A stretch of 64,000 nucleotides of DNA from Bacteroidota bacterium (GCA_030682255.1 JAUXOK010000016.1:1-64000); one strand, 5' to 3'. Positions 1-8,489 are shown, counted from the stretch's first letter. Notes: generated by a model from the sequence alone, not told the origin. Translations and numbers: made by a program.

Positions 1-117
1 AGGGAAACCACAAGGGAAGTTCCTTGAGTGGACTCAAGGAAATCACCCGCAGTGGTCTGAAAAATCAAGATGAAAAGTCTAAATTTAATATGGGGCTAGC
101 TTTTTTTGTTTCTTTTT
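1..117 (+). repeat. Dispersed structured repeat, copy A (cut by window edge)
   Basis: This stretch is closely similar to 7649-7752, in the same orientation: both begin AGGGAAACC, share the block AAATCACCCGCAGTGGTCTG and end in a CTAGCTTTTTT block. Positions 20-41 form a perfect 9-bp stem (TTCCTTGAG / CTCAAGGAA) with a TGGA loop. In the second copy the stem bases differ but mostly still pair. The segment TCTTTTTTTGGCAATGAA at 111-128 also recurs at 7828-7845. The left part of this copy lies outside the window. No protein is supported here. Confidence 0.8.
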
Positions 118-238
118 TTGGCAATGAAAAAAAAGAAAAAATAAAGTAAATGCACGACTTTTTGGGGTTTTATGTAAATTTCCTTGCACTTGATATATTA
201 AAAAGAAGTTTATTAAATTGATTAAGATGTGATTGTGG

Positions 239-254
239 TTTTTCAGCAGACCCT
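239..254 (-). repeat. Possible terminal inverted repeat of the dispersed element
   Basis: The minus-strand sequence GGGTCTGCTGAAAAA (253 down to 239) matches the plus-strand GGGACTGCTGAAAAA at 7359-7373 at 14 of 15 positions. Each sits beside a copy of the dispersed repeat, here to its right and in the other copy to its left, as expected for opposite ends of one element. The matching right end is missing from the second copy, so this is an inference from two half-elements. Confidence 0.45.
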
Positions 255-281
255 ACTTTAAAAATATAAATGGTATAAAAT

Positions 282-1070
282 CTAAAAAGAGTGTTTATAT
301 TTTCTTTGATTTCTACTGAGTAAATCCAAAAAAATGTAAAACATTGCACCTTGACTGATGTCTACTTGGGTATTGTTAGTTCGGGTGTTTATTTGATATA
401 AATATCCTAGTTCTATCCTTGTCCAATCCCAAAATCTATAACCCAAACCCACAAAATTTCTGTTCTGAGATAAATGATTGGTGCCATAATCGCGACCAAA
501 TTCAATGTGTGCTTCGTGATAATTGGAGATGTATAAGGTGTTGTTTTTGTAAAAATAATTCGTGTTTAAAGGTGTTCTAAGTCTAATTCTATACCTGACC
601 CTAAAATTGTGTTTGATGCCATCAGGGTTATCAATGCCTCGCCATCTGGATTCAAATCTTAAGCGGTGAGTGAAGTTGAATCTATTGTAGTTTGAGTAAT
701 TATTGATTTGCAAAGTGGTTCTTAGTTCTCTCTCAAATGGTCTATCCAAATCACTTTCTAATGGAAATCTGGGTGCTGAATGAAATATGCCTATTGGATT
801 AAAACTTACGCGTGTTAGTTTCGTAAATTGATAGGCTATCCAGGGTCTAACACTGTACCTTAATGGATGTGCCCAAAGGTTGTTTTCGCCAAGTTCGCTT
901 TGTCTGCGATAAACTACATCAAACTCCCAAGCCCATTTGCTAGAATCATGAAAAAAATCTGCAACATTGTATTTGGTATATAAAACACGATTGTTTAGTG
1001 TTTCTGCCTTTTGGCAAAAAGACAAAAATGGTAATAAATAGATACATCCAAGCAATAGGTATTTTATCAT
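282..1070 (-). CDS. DUF2490-family outer-membrane protein
   Basis: A 262-residue protein with an N-terminal signal peptide (hydrophobic LLLGCIYLLPFLSFC, residues 5-19) followed by alternating aromatic and polar stretches typical of an outer-membrane beta-barrel. The pattern, with a tryptophan-rich start (KWAWEFDVVYRRQS), an arginine-rich centre (HRLRFESRWRG) and a terminal strand ending in basic residues, resembles DUF2490 proteins, which are common in Bacteroidota and have no settled function. It is the last gene of a three-gene operon: its start overlaps the stop of the gene before it by 4 bp. The family call rests on recognition only; outer-membrane location is more certain than the family. 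Confidence 0.65.
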   Translation of the reverse strand: MIKYLLLGCIYLLPFLSFCQKAETLNNRVLYTKYNVADFFHDSSKWAWEFDVVYRRQSELGENNLWAHPLRYSVRPWIAYQFTKLTRVSFNPIGIFHSAPRFPLESDLDRPFERELRTTLQINNYSNYNRFNFTHRLRFESRWRGIDNPDGIKHNFRVRYRIRLRTPLNTNYFYKNNTLYISNYHEAHIEFGRDYGTNHLSQNRNFVGLGYRFWDWTRIELGYLYQINTRTNNTQVDISQGAMFYIFLDLLSRNQRKYKHSF

Positions 1071-3067
1071 AATTCTAATAGTCTTTCAATTCTATATGGT
1101 ACTCTCTCGCGTCTCAAGGCTTTGTTAAGTTGTTGAACATTATTGAGTTCATGGTTTTTTACTAAATATTCGATGCGCAAATTGAGGCGTTTTATTTTTT
1201 CAAATTCTAAATTTAATTGCTCGCAATTTTTGGCATTTAATAATTGATTGGCATAATGTCTTAATAAAATTGTTGAAGCATTTAATACACCTTCTAATAT
1301 TCTTGTTTCTAGCTTTCTAAAATCGAAGGGGTTGTCTTTGTAAACAACAAATAAACTGTCGTTCCAAATCTTTTGTGTTTCGCCAATTTTGTCTAAATAT
1401 AGCTTGTTATCATCTAAAAAGCTATAATTGCAAATAAGATTATTTCCTATTGCAATCATTTCATCTTGTTGAAGATTTTGGTTAAGATACTTTGATTTCA
1501 GTTGGTTTAAGGTCCTTTCGTTAAGGCTATTCATCAATTTGTAAGAGAATGGTCTTTTGCTGATGTCACTGGAAACATAAAAGTTTAAATCTAGATATTT
1601 TTCATTTAAACGAGATTCTAAGCTTGAAATTAATTTATCCAAGCTGTCTATCTTTTCTTGATTTTCGTAAATCTTCAGTGACTCAGATAGATTTAGTATC
1701 GTTTTATTGGCGATTTCTTGCAGTGCATTTATGGTTGTTTTTATTTGCCAAATCAGACTATCCGAATTTGAAATCAGTTGTTTGAATCGAAAAGGAATTG
1801 TGTAATTCCCGTTTTTATATTCATAAGAGATGGAATCTTGAGTGTTTAATCCATCAACTCCATTGCTGTAATATTTATTGATAGAACGGAAATTAAAATA
1901 GCCGGAATTTATTTTTTCAAAAACAATTTTTAATTGGTCTGATTTACTTTTGATATGTTTTAAAATTTGATATTGTTGATACAATGAATCTGAGTTGTTT
2001 TTTCGTAATACAATAATAGGTTTATTCAAAAAATCATTCACTTTTTCATTTAAGGCAAGGTTTTCTTCTGTGAGTTGTTTTGACAATTGTAGGGCGCCAT
2101 TTGGATATAAATATTCAAACCGGTTTGTGAATTTTAAAATTGAAAACTTGTTTTCGCCAATGGTGTTATGGTTATGTATGGAATCATAAATACGCAAATA
2201 TTTTTCAATGATTTTATTGCCTTGCAATTGTTCGGAAACTCTCTTGTCAGTTTGTTGATAGCCTATATTGAATTTTAGCCCAAAATATTGGTTTGATATT
2301 TTAAAATCTAAATCCTTTTCTTTGTTTTCAATTTGATTAAGCATATTGTTTACTTCTGCAAAATTCAATTTAATGATTTCTTCTTGATTGTTTGCGTTGA
2401 GTTTTTCAAGTTCTAATAAAAACCCATTTCTATACTTTCTTTTTTCAATTATTGGCACATCATCTACTGCATATTTTAATATTAGATTACCATCTAAAAA
2501 GCCATTTTGATCAGTTTTGCCTTTGATGTCTATGTTATCTAATGAGATGGAAAATATTCCCATGATGGTGTCATTTAAATAATTTATTTCAGCAAGTTGT
2601 GTAGCATTGCTTAAGCGTCCATTCGTGATTTTTCTTTGATTAAACGTAGCATTTTTTTCAAAAGCCCCTTTGTTGTAGCTTATTTTATATTCGTTTTCTA
2701 GGCCATTGAGTTTGTTTTGAAATGAGATGTTTGAGGCTTGTTTAATTGCTAAATCAAACATTGTGTAGGTGTTGTATTTGTAGCTCCAGATGCCGTTTTT
2801 GGTATTTTTTAAATAACTACCGTTTATATTTAGTTCATTTAAATAGATGGTGTCATGAAATGATATTGGATTTAGTAGGGAGGAAAAGGTATAGTTGCCA
2901 TTTTTCAACTCGTTTGAATCAATTTTTATATAACTGTATATTTCGTTTCCATTGTAATAACCAAAATGGGTCGGTTTATTGACTTTATTAATGGGCTGTG
3001 AATAGGATAAAGTAAAAATAAATCCGCAGACGCTAAGTAATAATATTTTCAATAATCTTAGATTCAT
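1067..3067 (-). CDS. Hypothetical exported 666-residue protein
   Basis: I do not recognise this protein. It has a signal peptide (residues 1-23, ending around SYSQ). Residues about 30-230 contain short YxNGxxxG-type units reminiscent of MORN/YwqK-like repeats. The remainder is charged, rich in Asn, Lys and Glu, and likely alpha-helical with coiled-coil stretches around 410-500 and 600-660. It probably works in the periplasm or at the surface. It overlaps both neighbours by 4 bp, so it is translationally coupled to two predicted outer-membrane proteins and may act with them. Confidence 0.7.
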   Translation of the reverse strand: MNLRLLKILLLSVCGFIFTLSYSQPINKVNKPTHFGYYNGNEIYSYIKIDSNELKNGNYTFSSLLNPISFHDTIYLNELNINGSYLKNTKNGIWSYKYNTYTMFDLAIKQASNISFQNKLNGLENEYKISYNKGAFEKNATFNQRKITNGRLSNATQLAEINYLNDTIMGIFSISLDNIDIKGKTDQNGFLDGNLILKYAVDDVPIIEKRKYRNGFLLELEKLNANNQEEIIKLNFAEVNNMLNQIENKEKDLDFKISNQYFGLKFNIGYQQTDKRVSEQLQGNKIIEKYLRIYDSIHNHNTIGENKFSILKFTNRFEYLYPNGALQLSKQLTEENLALNEKVNDFLNKPIIVLRKNNSDSLYQQYQILKHIKSKSDQLKIVFEKINSGYFNFRSINKYYSNGVDGLNTQDSISYEYKNGNYTIPFRFKQLISNSDSLIWQIKTTINALQEIANKTILNLSESLKIYENQEKIDSLDKLISSLESRLNEKYLDLNFYVSSDISKRPFSYKLMNSLNERTLNQLKSKYLNQNLQQDEMIAIGNNLICNYSFLDDNKLYLDKIGETQKIWNDSLFVVYKDNPFDFRKLETRILEGVLNASTILLRHYANQLLNAKNCEQLNLEFEKIKRLNLRIEYLVKNHELNNVQQLNKALRRERVPYRIERLLEL

Positions 3068-3756
3068 CTTTTTAAATTTCTAAATAAAAAATAGCCAACT
3101 TCAAAATTGAATGAACTTAACATGCCTTGGTCTTTTTTATCAAGTTTAACAAATCCAGAATATGACCGACATCTAAAAATGACACTTTTATACTCAGCAC
3201 TTAACCCAAAGTGCCATCCAAAATCGCCAGCGTGAAAATCATTTTTTTGATATTGAAAAACATCAGGCTTTTCTGATAATAATTCTTCATAATTACCCGA
3301 AATATTGGATTGTAGTCTTTTAGAGACCACTGCACCTAAAAAAACTCTAAAATCAAGCGTTCGCATAACTGGAAGCTCAAAAGCTGCTGTCAATGGACAA
3401 TCGATGTAAAGATTGTTGATGGCTATTTTAGGCTCATTTTTTTGAAAACTAAAATTGCGTTCAGTAAGATTGAATCCAGTGCTTAAAAATACTTTTCCTT
3501 TGAGAGGAAAATATTGTTCTATGCCCATAGAAAAACCAGGTTTGTATGACAATTGTCTGAAGTTATTACTGTAATATATGCCAGAAGTATTGATGCCTCC
3601 AATAAAATAGGTGTCGTCTAGTATAAATGATAATTTTGACTTGTTCAGAGACGAAAACTTGAGTGAATCTGTGTTGAATGTTTGAGCTTTTGAACATAAA
3701 ATAGTTAGAATAAACAAGAGGGTAACCAATACTTTATTTTTATTTTCTAACATCAA
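3064..3756 (-). CDS. Outer-membrane beta-barrel protein (PorT-like fold)
   Basis: A 230-residue protein with a signal peptide (LVTLLFILTILCSKAQ) followed by strands such as GFSMGIEQYFPLKGKVFLSTG, a layout seen in porin-family PF13568-type barrels of Bacteroidota. It ends with an aromatic-rich strand (FNFEVGYFLFRNLKR). It is the first gene of the three-gene minus-strand operon and overlaps the next gene by 4 bp. A 700-bp region without an intact gene precedes it. The exact family is uncertain, and no ligand can be inferred. Confidence 0.6.
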   Translation of the reverse strand: MMLENKNKVLVTLLFILTILCSKAQTFNTDSLKFSSLNKSKLSFILDDTYFIGGINTSGIYYSNNFRQLSYKPGFSMGIEQYFPLKGKVFLSTGFNLTERNFSFQKNEPKIAINNLYIDCPLTAAFELPVMRTLDFRVFLGAVVSKRLQSNISGNYEELLSEKPDVFQYQKNDFHAGDFGWHFGLSAEYKSVIFRCRSYSGFVKLDKKDQGMLSSFNFEVGYFLFRNLKR

Positions 3757-4252
3757 TTTTATTTACTCTTATTTTACAATTTGCTAAAATGGACTTTATT
3801 AAATCCATCACCCAAAAACAATGAAAATCTATATTGAGTGCTATATTGAACGAAGAAACAAGTTCGAAAGCCTTATTTTTTTGGGCACCACAAAAAAACA
3901 AATTTTTTGTTAAAAATCCAAATCTCTTTTAGAAATTCTAATACCAATTCTATCGGTATTAACATTGAGATCTTTTGTGCTATTTTAAAGTCTTAAAAGT
4001 TTTATAGCAAAAAAATAATTTCTCAAGTCAGCCTATTGTTCTTGTTTTATTGACGATTTATTTGACAAATAAATATATAGACTCGTTTTTCAACAAGTCC
4101 TTTTATTTATTATTGCAAATACTTTTTATTGTAAGTAGCGTTTCACAAATTATCAAAAACGATGCTTATGACTTCCTGTTTTCTGTGTTAAATGGAATCT
4201 TTCTGTTTGGTTTTCTCTAAGTTTGGCAACCTAAACAATCTTTTTTATTTCG
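3757..4252. other. AT-rich intergenic region, no intact gene seen
   Basis: This stretch separates the minus-strand outer-membrane operon from the RRM remnant at 4253-4429. It is AT-rich with homopolymer runs. It presumably holds the promoter of the operon starting at 3756, but I could not find a convincing TTTG/TAnnTTTG pair. No RNA gene or long inverted repeat was recognised. Confidence 0.5.
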
Positions 4253-4429
4253 TTAGGCTCTTTCTTGACCGTTAAGGGTTTTAATCGCCCATAGACCTTT
4301 GTCTTTATTTGTCATTTCAACAAATCCAAAACCTTTGCTTCTTTTTGTTTCTTGGCCTCTAACAATTTTTGCACCTACAACCTCTCCACCACCCCCTTTC
4401 TCCATTTGGAAAATTAAAAAAAATACCAT
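4253..4429 (-). pseudogene. Remnant of an RRM RNA-binding protein
   Basis: On the minus strand an open frame of 58 codons (50 from the inner ATG at 4405) contains RSKGFGFVEM, the RNP-1 motif of RNA-recognition motif proteins, preceded by GEVVGAKIV and followed by WAIKTLNG. These correspond to beta-2/beta-3 and helix-2 of the short RRM proteins abundant in Bacteroidota. The first strand with RNP-2 (usually like IYVGNL) and the end of the domain (usually GRxLxVNxA) are absent: the frame stops right after LNGQERA. It is therefore probably a decayed gene, although a short expressed peptide cannot be excluded. Confidence 0.65.
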
Positions 4430-4455
4430 TCATTTGCTTATTATTTTAAGATAAG

Positions 4456-5562
4456 ATGAAAACAAGATTTATTAAACACCCCTATTTGTTAAATCTGATG
4501 GCATTGATATTTGCGCTGAGCGCCTGCAACAAGCAAGCAGATGAAAAAGCCAAAACACTCGCTCCTCCATTGGAAATTGAAGAAGTGATGAATTTTGACA
4601 AGGGTGGCGATGGCACATATTTTAGGTCTATTTCTTTTGCAGATGAAATGCATGGTGTGGTGGTAGGTGTTGGCAGTTCATATAAAAATGTTATCATGAG
4701 TTTTAGAACCACCGATGGCGGCAATACTTGGGATAGCATGGATTTACCAGCCGATTTGCTTCCCTTCGGCAATTTTGCTTTTGGTCAATACGCTGTTCAT
4801 TTCGAAAAACCTGATATGGGTTTTCTTTGTGGATATACCGGCAATAACACACAAGGTTATATTGCTAAAAGCACCGATAAAGGCAAAACTTGGGTCAAAA
4901 AAACACAGTATGTTAGCTCTGCACCTTGGCAATTAGATTTTGATGGGGACATAGGCATAGCCATAGGCCCTAGTAGTTTGATGGTCAGAAGCACAGACGG
5001 AGGAGAAACATGGTCAAGTGTATCAAATTTACCAAGCCCTGCAGAAAATCTTGAAAGAATTCATATGCACGATCCCGACAATTACTATGTAAGTAGCAGA
5101 GTTGCTTTATGGAAAAGCACCGACAAGGGTGCCACTTGGCAAAATGTGCCCGTACCTTCTCAATCTGGATCAGAACTTATTTTTGCAGGCAATTACCAAA
5201 TGGATTCCAAAACAACTGGTTATGTTGGAAATATCCATGGTATATCAAAAACTACCGATGCCGGTTTAACTTGGAATTATATTACAAAATTTAATACACC
5301 ATACACACATGGCAATTTCTTTGTGCTCGAAAAAGATGTTATCTGTTTCAGAAATAATGTAACCAAAGAGTTTTGGATAAGTTACGATGGTGGTTCTAAT
5401 TACAAGAAATTTTCTATCCCTATTAATCCTATTGGGGCATTTGATTTAACCCAATATGATTTATGGCATAATTTTGAAGTCATTGGCAATTACATGTATT
5501 GTTGGCCTGCAAATTCTTACAGTGGCAGTAAGCAATGTTTGTATCGCATTAAATATAAATAG
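4456..5562 (+). CDS. Ycf48/BNR-repeat lipoprotein
   Basis: A 368-residue predicted lipoprotein: the signal peptide ends in the lipobox LSAC, so Cys24 would be acylated. The mature part repeats the sequence pattern TTDGGxTW / STDKGxTW five or six times (for example around residues 80, 137, 177, 222 and 268), which is the hallmark of BNR/Ycf48-like beta-propellers. Such proteins in Bacteroidota are exported and of varied function; sialidase activity should not be inferred, since only the structural repeats are visible. The gene stands alone, with an RRM remnant upstream on the other strand and an inverted-repeat element just after its stop. Confidence 0.8.
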   Translation: MKTRFIKHPYLLNLMALIFALSACNKQADEKAKTLAPPLEIEEVMNFDKGGDGTYFRSISFADEMHGVVVGVGSSYKNVIMSFRTTDGGNTWDSMDLPADLLPFGNFAFGQYAVHFEKPDMGFLCGYTGNNTQGYIAKSTDKGKTWVKKTQYVSSAPWQLDFDGDIGIAIGPSSLMVRSTDGGETWSSVSNLPSPAENLERIHMHDPDNYYVSSRVALWKSTDKGATWQNVPVPSQSGSELIFAGNYQMDSKTTGYVGNIHGISKTTDAGLTWNYITKFNTPYTHGNFFVLEKDVICFRNNVTKEFWISYDGGSNYKKFSIPINPIGAFDLTQYDLWHNFEVIGNYMYCWPANSYSGSKQCLYRIKYK

Positions 5563-5579
5563 TTGGTTAAACCACATAT

Positions 5580-5694
5580 TGCCTCCGTCATTCTGAACCT
5601 GAGCGAAGAATCTCATAATGGGGGTTGACATAATTCGATGGGGAGATTCCTCTATCGGCTGAGCCGAGATCGGAATAACGTGGAAAATGCCTCC
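5580..5694. repeat. Small inverted-repeat element (MITE-like)
   Basis: An imperfect inverted repeat: the left arm begins CGTCATTCTGA (5586) and reaches GAATCTC at 5614; the right arm begins GAGATTCCTC at 5643 and ends CGGAATAACG at 5680. The two arms fold back with bulges. The unit is flanked by the direct repeat TGCCTCC at 5580-5586 and 5688-5694, which looks like a target-site duplication. The CGTCATTCTGA...GAATCTC wording recalls intergenic palindromes I associate with many bacterial genomes. No coding capacity. Confidence 0.7.
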
Positions 5695-5769
5695 ATTGTA
5701 AAAGTTAAAAAAATCTTCTAATACTAGAAAAATAGTGATATTTAGCATAATTTGCGCCTTGAAATCAGT

Positions 5770-7320
5770 ATGTCGAAAAAAACAGAACTTCAAGAAATTG
5801 TTCAAAAATCGTTTGAATTTAAAGGCGCTTCAATCACACTTGGTGCTACCAAGTTGGATGGAGAATGTTTGGAAAATGCATTGGTAAAAGTCCCTCTCAA
5901 AACTTTTAACAGACACGGCTTAATTGCAGGCGCTACAGGAACGGGCAAAACCAAAACGCTTCAAAACATAGCTGAAAAACTTTCACTGCATGGTGTGCCA
6001 ACATTGTTGATGGATATCAAAGGTGATTTAAGTGGAATTTCTCAGCCCGGTGTAGCAAACGATAAAATCACTGAAAGACATCAAACCATTGGTGTGGAAT
6101 GGGCAGCCAAAGGATTTCCTACTGAATTGCTTTCAATTTCGGGCGAAAAAGGCGTGAAAATGAGGGCTACCATCTCCGAGTTTGGGCCCATTTTGCTCTC
6201 TAAAGTTTTGCAGTTGAACGATACACAAGGCGGAGTGGTGAGCTTGATATTTAAATATTGTGACGATAAGGGTTTGCCGCTGTTAGACATCAAAGATTTT
6301 AGAAAAGTTTGCCAACATATTCAAACTGGCGAAGGCAAAAAAGAAGTGGAGTCGCAATATGGTTTGGTGAGTTCAGCAAGTTTGGGTGCTATTTTGAGAA
6401 ATATATTGGAAATAGAACAACAAGGCGCTGATGTTTTTTTTGGCGAAAGAAGTTTTGATGTGCAAGATTTATTAAGAACAGACGACAATGGTTTAGGCTA
6501 TTGTTCCATACTAAGACTAACCGATATACAAAGCAAGCCCCGTTTGTTTTCAACGTTTATGTTGTGTTTGTTAGCAGAGATTTATCAAACCTTTCCAGAA
6601 AGAGGCGATATGGACAAGCCACAATTGTGTATATTCATAGATGAAGCCCATTTAATTTTTAAAGAAGCATCCAAAAACTTATTGAGTCAGATAGAAACCA
6701 TCGTAAAACTGATTCGTTCAAAAGGTGTTGGCTTGTATTTTATTACACAAGACCCAACAGATGTGCCGGATGAAGTTTTGGGGCAATTAGGGATGAAAAT
6801 TCAACATGCTTTGCGTGCCTTTACCGAAAAAGACCGAAAAGCCATCAAAACCATCGCAGAGAATTTTCCTCCAAGCGATTTTTATAAAACATCCGATTTA
6901 TTAACTGCCTTAGGTATTGGCGAAGCCATTGTAACAGTATTAAATGAAAAAGGAATTCCAACACCTTTGATTCACACCTATTTAACTGCGCCACTCAGCA
7001 GAATGGATGTGATTTCCGAACAAGAAATAGATGATTTGGTTAAAAAATCGAGTCTTGTTAGATTTTACAACGAAGAGATAGACAGAGAAAGTGCCTACGA
7101 AATGCTGAGTAAAAAGATGGACGACCAAGCAGAAACCATCGAAGACAAAAAGGAAGAAATTCCTGAACCAAGAAAAACCAACGAGAAATCTACATTTGAA
7201 AAAGCAATGGGCAGCCCAACCGCAAGAATGGTTTTGAGAGAAGTTACCCGAGGACTTTTGGGCGTTCTTGGACTTAAATCTAGTTCAACAACAAGACGAA
7301 AGAAATCAAGTTGGTTTTAA
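5770..7320 (+). CDS. HerA-like P-loop ATPase, DUF853 (YjgR) family
   Basis: A 516-residue cytoplasmic ATPase. The Walker A motif GATGTGKT is at residues 54-61 and Walker B (CIFIDEAH) near residue 290. The region between (LLMDIKGDLSGISQPG) and the sequence VGLYFITQDPTDVPDEVLGQLG are characteristic of the DUF853/HerA-FtsK type helicase family (E. coli YjgR). The acidic/basic C-terminal tail resembles other family members. The biochemical role is poorly defined, possibly DNA translocation or repair. The ATG at 5770 is preferred to a TTG six codons upstream, because a promoter-like TAATTTG box at 5748-5754 overlaps that TTG. No partner nuclease (NurA) lies nearby. Confidence 0.88.
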   Translation: MSKKTELQEIVQKSFEFKGASITLGATKLDGECLENALVKVPLKTFNRHGLIAGATGTGKTKTLQNIAEKLSLHGVPTLLMDIKGDLSGISQPGVANDKITERHQTIGVEWAAKGFPTELLSISGEKGVKMRATISEFGPILLSKVLQLNDTQGGVVSLIFKYCDDKGLPLLDIKDFRKVCQHIQTGEGKKEVESQYGLVSSASLGAILRNILEIEQQGADVFFGERSFDVQDLLRTDDNGLGYCSILRLTDIQSKPRLFSTFMLCLLAEIYQTFPERGDMDKPQLCIFIDEAHLIFKEASKNLLSQIETIVKLIRSKGVGLYFITQDPTDVPDEVLGQLGMKIQHALRAFTEKDRKAIKTIAENFPPSDFYKTSDLLTALGIGEAIVTVLNEKGIPTPLIHTYLTAPLSRMDVISEQEIDDLVKKSSLVRFYNEEIDRESAYEMLSKKMDDQAETIEDKKEEIPEPRKTNEKSTFEKAMGSPTARMVLREVTRGLLGVLGLKSSSTTRRKKSSWF

Positions 7321-7358
7321 ATAAGTTTGTTTAATAACTTAATATTATTTTTAACTTA

Positions 7359-7845
7359 GGGACTGCTGAAAAAGTCAACACCCAAACAATATATTATTTC
7401 TTTTTAGCTTCGCTGCTACTTCGTGGTCTTTTTGGTGCCAAAAAGAAACAAAAAGGCACAACCAAATATAAATTTCTCATTTTGGAGCTGCACGGCTTGG
7501 CACAATCATCTCCAAAATGGAAATTTCACGCATTTGCTTGACCCCATCCGCATGGTTACTTTTCATTATATGCATTCTAAAATCAGAGCCGACCGCACCT
7601 TTATTAAATTTGACTTTGTTCCGCAAGCTTGCGAAATGAAGATTTTTCAGGGAAACCAAAAGGGAAGTTCAGCAAGTGGACTTATTGAAATCACCCGCAG
7701 TGGTCTGAAAAATCACATAAGAATTCTAAATTTAATTTGGTGCTAGCTTTTTTACTCATTCTTGTTTGTTTTATTGCATTCGTAAGGTCGCTTCGCTTTG
7801 TTGTTTAGCTTCGCTGCTACTTCGTGGTCTTTTTTTGGCAATGAA
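7359..7845 (+). mobile_element. Dispersed repeat element, copy B (non-coding, mosaic)
   Basis: This roughly 490-bp block starts with GGGACTGCTGAAAAA (7359-7373), the inverted match of 239-253. It holds two direct copies of a segment reading TTTAGCTTCGCTGCTACTTC (from 7403 and from 7804, offset 401) and includes the structured repeat at 7649-7752. A 12-bp palindrome CGCAAGCTTGCG lies at 7622-7633. The open frames crossing it on both strands look like by-products of a repeat rather than genes. No transposase is present. I read it as a non-autonomous element or its remnant; transposition is inferred, not shown. Confidence 0.6.
7649..7752 (+). repeat. Dispersed structured repeat, copy B
   Basis: Second copy of the sequence at 1-117. 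The stem TTCAGCAAG (7668-7676) faces CTTATTGAA (7681-7689) around the invariant loop TGGA. Compared with copy A, two base pairs have switched identity while still pairing (C-G to A-T, G-C to A-T), one has become a G-T wobble and one is a mismatch, whereas the flanks are almost unchanged. Confidence 0.8.
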
Positions 7846-8045
7846 CTAAGCTTTGCTTACTCATCATTACAATTAAAAAAAATAAATAAATGATAAAAAA
7901 AAGAAAAAGAAGGATTTGATGATTATATGAAAGTATATTTATGAATTACTTCTTATTTGAATACAATTAAACACGAAAGAATAATAATAAACACTTATAT
8001 TGCGATAGAATAAGGCTTTTAATTAGCCCTTAAATATTTATTATT

Positions 8046-8489
8046 ATGCAACAATTTGATTTTTCAAAAGCACGCGAGCAACTGAAACAAGAAACTATAC
8101 AACAATTTAATATTTCAGATTCTAAGTTTGACGAATTATCTGAAATCAGTGTAATTGCATTGAAAAAAACCATTCAAAACCATGTACTTAAAAATGGCAC
8201 CGATGAGCTTAAAGAACTCCTTTTGTTGAAAAAAGAAAGTGCAAATGCTTTGTTAGTCAAAAATGCCATAAAGGATTTGGAGATGGTTTTATTACCTGAT
8301 TTGAAAACCAATGCTCAATCATTCAGTCAATTTGTAGTCAATCAAATGACACAAAAATTAGTTAAGGCGTTTCAAGCATCCGGCCACCCAAAAAATTTAG
8401 ATGGCATATGCTTATTTTTAAACATCGACAAAAACTTAATCAAATTAGCCAATTCCAAAATGGGCAGGTTTTTTGGGAAATTCAGGTGA
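8046..8489 (+). CDS. Hypothetical 147-residue cytoplasmic protein
   Basis: Not recognised. The protein has no signal peptide or membrane segment and looks all-alpha: charged helices rich in Lys, Glu and Leu (for example around KELLLLKKESANALLVKN). It starts with an ATG after a purine-poor leader. It stands between the dispersed repeat on its left and a minus-strand gene that ends 70 bp downstream. Amino-acid and codon usage resemble the neighbouring real genes, which supports coding status. Confidence 0.55.
   Translation: MQQFDFSKAREQLKQETIQQFNISDSKFDELSEISVIALKKTIQNHVLKNGTDELKELLLLKKESANALLVKNAIKDLEMVLLPDLKTNAQSFSQFVVNQMTQKLVKAFQASGHPKNLDGICLFLNIDKNLIKLANSKMGRFFGKFR

Noticed and set aside
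4456-5562. Sialidase/glycosidase function for the BNR-repeat lipoprotein
   Set aside because: Only the structural TTDGGxTW repeats are visible; no catalytic Arg/Asp/Glu/Tyr set of sialidases was recognised.
7423-7746. 107-codon open frame on the plus strand and a 60-codon frame opposite, in the dispersed repeat
   Set aside because: Both lie within a repeated, structured non-coding element; the sequence of copy A does not preserve a frame equivalently, and the amino-acid content looks random.
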